Positions 61,827 to 64,000 of a stretch of DNA of 64,000 bases are shown here, one piece after another. The notes under the pieces are model-generated. The model was not told the DNA's origin. It ran no database searches and worked only from the letters and a program-made list of their open reading frames with translations. Position 1 is the first letter of the stretch, and each line of letters begins with the position of its first letter. Location: the NCBI RefSeq assembly GCF_001514305.1, contig NZ_KQ949078.1, forward strand, positions 309,122 to 373,121, given 5' to 3'. Origin of the DNA: Streptomyces dysideae. GTDB lineage: Bacteria > Actinomycetota > Actinomycetes > Streptomycetales > Streptomycetaceae. The position numbers and the translations under genes are program-made.

Positions 61827-63197
61827 TCACTTCGCGAGGAACGCGGCGAGTGTGCGGGTCGCCGTGTTGTGCGCGGTCGCCGCGAACAGCGGGTCGAGGT
61901 GGTTCATGCCCTCGTCGGTCTCGTACGCGGCGTACGGGATGCGCGAGCCGGCCACGGCGTTCCGGGCGCCGGTGACGACCGTGCCGTGGGAGTAGCTCGT
62001 CTGGAAGGCGTAGAGCGGTACGTCGATCCGCGCGCCGTGCCGCAGGCGCAGACCGAGGGAACGGGCGAGGTCCGTGTCGGCGTAGGCGTCGGTGACGTCC
62101 AGGTCCACGGACAGCCGGGCCGGCCAGTACCACTCCCAGACCGCCGGCGTCGGGCCCGCGTAGGCCGCCGCGACACGGGAGATCGGCGTGCTGCCGTCGT
62201 CGATCCAGCCGCGTACGTCACCGCTGTCGGCGAGGCGTCCCGAGTGCACGGAGATGTCGTTCGGCCAGCCGAAGCCGGCGTCCACGAGCGTGCCCAGCAG
62301 CGCGGCGTTGGTGATCGGATACGGCGTCCGCAGCGCGTCGGGCAGCCGGGGCTGGAGGACGGACCGGCCCTCGGGGGCGCGGTGCGCGTACCAGCCGGCG
62401 AGCTGGTACCAGATCTGCGTACTCTCCGCGCGGCTTCCCAGCCCGACCCCGCTGAGGGTCATGTCGAAGACGGCACCGCCCTCGATGGCCGCGAGCCGCT
62501 CCCGTACCTCCTCCGGCGAGTCCTGGACCGGCGCGCCCGTGCCCTCGAACGCGCCCAGCACACCGCCGTCGATCAGGGCCAGGCCCGCGAGGTCCCGGTA
62601 TCCGGGGTGGCCGTCGAAGTCCCAGGCGGCGTACGCCATCGCGGTCGTCGCGCCCCAGGAGTGACCGCCCAGCACCACGCGCCGCCGGCCACCGGCGCCG
62701 GCGGTCAGCACGACCGTACGGAGATCCTCCAGGGTGAGCCGCAGACCCCAGCCGGCGGCGTATCCGGAGGCGGCCGGGTCCTGCGAGCGGTAGTGGCCGT
62801 CCAGGTAGTAGGCGGCCGGGTCGGGGGTGGCGAACCCGGTGCGGTCGGCGAGATTCTCCTCGCGCCGGTCGAGCGCCCACACCTGGACGCCGGGCACCGC
62901 CCGCACCAGGTCCCCGGCGAGCAGCCGGAAGTCATTGGCGGCGCCGAACATCCCCGGCACCAGGACCAGGACGGTGTGCGCCGACGCCGGCCCGACCTTG
63001 AGCACATGCACCCGGTCCGACCCGGCCGGCCCGCCGCCCTTGCCCACGGCTGTCGGAACATACGGCTCCGCAGCCGCCGCGCGACCACCGGGCCCCCGTC
63101 CCGACGCCCACGCCGATCCGGCCCCCGCTCCGGTGGCCGACGCGAGACCGCCGGCCAGTCCACCCAGTAACGTCCTGCGCGGCAGATGGCCCGTCAT
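61827..63197 (-). CDS. Secreted alpha/beta-fold hydrolase
   Basis: The 456-residue protein starts at MTGHLPRRTLLGGLAGGLASATGAGAG, a twin-arginine signal, with AAGGAGGCG before it. The fold is shown by VLVLVPGMFGAANDFRLLAGDLV, the nucleophile elbow VLGGHSWGATTAM (Ser near residue 200) and a late GMNHLDPLFA with the catalytic His. A large lid insertion of about 150 residues follows the nucleophile. It may be an esterase or lipase; the substrate is unknown. Confidence 0.85.
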   Translation of the reverse strand: MTGHLPRRTLLGGLAGGLASATGAGAGSAWASGRGPGGRAAAAEPYVPTAVGKGGGPAGSDRVHVLKVGPASAHTVLVLVPGMFGAANDFRLLAGDLVRAVPGVQVWALDRREENLADRTGFATPDPAAYYLDGHYRSQDPAASGYAAGWGLRLTLEDLRTVVLTAGAGGRRRVVLGGHSWGATTAMAYAAWDFDGHPGYRDLAGLALIDGGVLGAFEGTGAPVQDSPEEVRERLAAIEGGAVFDMTLSGVGLGSRAESTQIWYQLAGWYAHRAPEGRSVLQPRLPDALRTPYPITNAALLGTLVDAGFGWPNDISVHSGRLADSGDVRGWIDDGSTPISRVAAAYAGPTPAVWEWYWPARLSVDLDVTDAYADTDLARSLGLRLRHGARIDVPLYAFQTSYSHGTVVTGARNAVAGSRIPYAAYETDEGMNHLDPLFAATAHNTATRTLAAFLAK

Positions 63198-63305
63198 ATC
63201 CGGACGCCTCCTTGAGAGTTGAAGTAACTGGAACACCGCCCAGCTTCCTCCACCCCTCACGCGGGCCTGTCACGGGGGTTGCCGCGTGGTGATCCGTGAG
63301 TGCGA

Positions 63306-63602
63306 TCAGTTCGATCCGTACTTCTGCAGACCGGCCTGGACATCGTCGAAGTTCATCACTGGCATGAAGGCCACCTTGGCGCCGAGCTCCTGGAAGAACG
63401 GTTCGGCGATGGAGGGGATGTCGGACGGCTCCTTCAGGTCGAAGACGATGTACCCGGTACGCATCCCGTCCTGCGCCCCGAAGTACGCAGCCTCCGGCTT
63501 GACCCGGTCCAGCACCGACTTCATGGTCTGGGGCAACGTGTGGCCCGTGATCGCCTGGTTCGCCTTCTCGGTGTCCATCTCGACGGTCAGCAACACCCTC
63601 AT
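63306..63602 (-). CDS. DUF3303-like small protein
   Basis: The 98-residue protein starts at MRVLLTVEMDTEKANQAI and continues TMKSVLDRVKPEAAYFGAQDGMRTGYIVFDLKEPSDIPSIAEPFFQELGAKVAFMPVMNFDDVQAGLQK. This is a compact ferredoxin-like fold of the DUF3303/ABM-related group, probably a dimeric small-molecule binder. It stands alone. Confidence 0.85.
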   Translation of the reverse strand: MRVLLTVEMDTEKANQAITGHTLPQTMKSVLDRVKPEAAYFGAQDGMRTGYIVFDLKEPSDIPSIAEPFFQELGAKVAFMPVMNFDDVQAGLQKYGSN

Positions 63603-64000
63603 GGTCTTCCACCGCTCGTTGGCGTGTCGGCACACCTGTGCCCACCTGCCGATAGTCGTCGGGATCCCGGGCCTTCGCATCCAGAGCGAGCCGTATGGGG
63701 CCGGCAGGTAACCGCGCGGGCGGTGTGGAAGTCGGTGCAACCCGGTCACAGCACCAGGCAGGCCGACGGTGCTCTTCGAGGAAGCCGGTCACGCGGTCCA
63801 CGCAGGTCTCGCGGAGCCGGTCCGGCAGCTGGGCCCAGGCCCCCGGACCCGGCGCGACCTCCTTCACGAACTGACGGGCAATCCGCTGCGGCCGCCGGGC
63901 CGTCGTCTGCCGTACCCCGGCCAAGAAACGGCAGGTCAACGTCAGTTGGGCTGTGTCATCATTGCCACCCCCCGCAGACCACACCACCCTGCCGGACCGA
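63603..64000 (-). other. Unrecognised minus-strand reading frame at the window edge
   Basis: A frame from beyond 64000 reads DDTAQLTLTCRFLAGVRQTTARRPQRIARQFVKEVAPGPGAWAQLPDRLRETCVDRVTGFLEEHRRPAWCC before losing protein-like character near 63750. It may be the 3' part of a gene whose start is outside the window, or a remnant. I do not recognise the family. The rest, 63603-63750, shows no gene. Confidence 0.35.

Overview
The window is high-GC actinobacterial DNA and almost certainly comes from a Streptomyces chromosome. The evidence is strong G/C third-position bias, AGGAGG/GGGGAG ribosome-binding sites, many GTG starts, twin-arginine secreted hydrolases, a WhiJ-type XRE/DUF397/ATP-binding cluster, SpoIIE-type phosphatases, an ANTAR protein, an LAETG cell-wall protein, and DUF5994/DUF6479/DUF7144-type small proteins. 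I see no rRNA, tRNA, CRISPR array, prophage or biosynthetic cluster. The number of broken genes and repeats suggests an accessory (arm-like) region rather than the conserved core; that is an inference.

Layout. 0-6.1 kb: a partial Pro/Glu/Ala-rich protein, a PhoX phosphatase behind two abutting PHO boxes, a FUSC-type membrane protein carrying an in-frame palindromic insert, and an endonuclease/phosphatase gene split by a ~395 bp repeat (copy A). 6.1-18.4 kb: a hydrolase divergent from a MocR regulator with a direct-repeat operator, small membrane and secreted proteins, a SpoIIE phosphatase, a TetR regulator with an unresolved 3' end, a lipoprotein, an ANTAR protein, a decayed TIGR03943 gene with a His/Asp-Gly hexamer tract, and an XRE-TPR regulator divergent from a small exported ORF. 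18.6-26 kb: a sugar ABC operon (binding lipoprotein, ATPase, permease) divergent from a large GAF/PAS-like/SpoIIE/HATPase protein that is translationally coupled to a second, paralogous sugar-binding lipoprotein. A third paralogue lies at 48.2 kb.

26-32 kb: a scrambled partial copy of the ATP-binding/XRE cluster, a Uma2 nuclease, an acetyltransferase, a DinB/SRPBCC pair, the intact ATP-binding/XRE/DUF397 cluster, and an aminoacyl-tRNA-synthetase C-terminal remnant whose 3' end has been copied into a degenerate repeat block. 32-38 kb: nucleoside hydrolase, a winged-helix regulator, secreted proteins, an LAETG surface protein, and a GH13 alpha-glucosidase gene split by copy B of the 395 bp repeat. 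38-48 kb: DUF4142 protein, beta-lactamase-like hydrolase, small proteins, DJ-1/PfpI protein, VOC protein, orphan response regulator and methyltransferase, then a cluster of wreckage (MFS/MarR fusion deletion, TnpB fragment, GtrA with internal deletion).

48-64 kb: sugar-binding lipoprotein, LytR-CpsA-Psr protein, multicopper oxidase, DUF5994 protein, a large S8 peptidase that appears to have lost its stop codon and reads through its own terminator, and a carbohydrate-degradation pair (GH97 and GH28-like) transcribed divergently from a shared region with LacI-like operator sequences, followed by a secreted alpha/beta hydrolase.

Functional themes are extracellular nutrient scavenging (phosphatase, glycosidases, peptidase, sugar transport), cell-envelope maintenance and signalling through partner-switching phosphatases and ATP-binding proteins. 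The clearest unexplained element is the two-copy ~395 bp repeat that interrupts two unrelated genes. The most interesting possible system is the phosphatase/kinase protein coupled to a sugar-binding protein beside a paralogous transporter.
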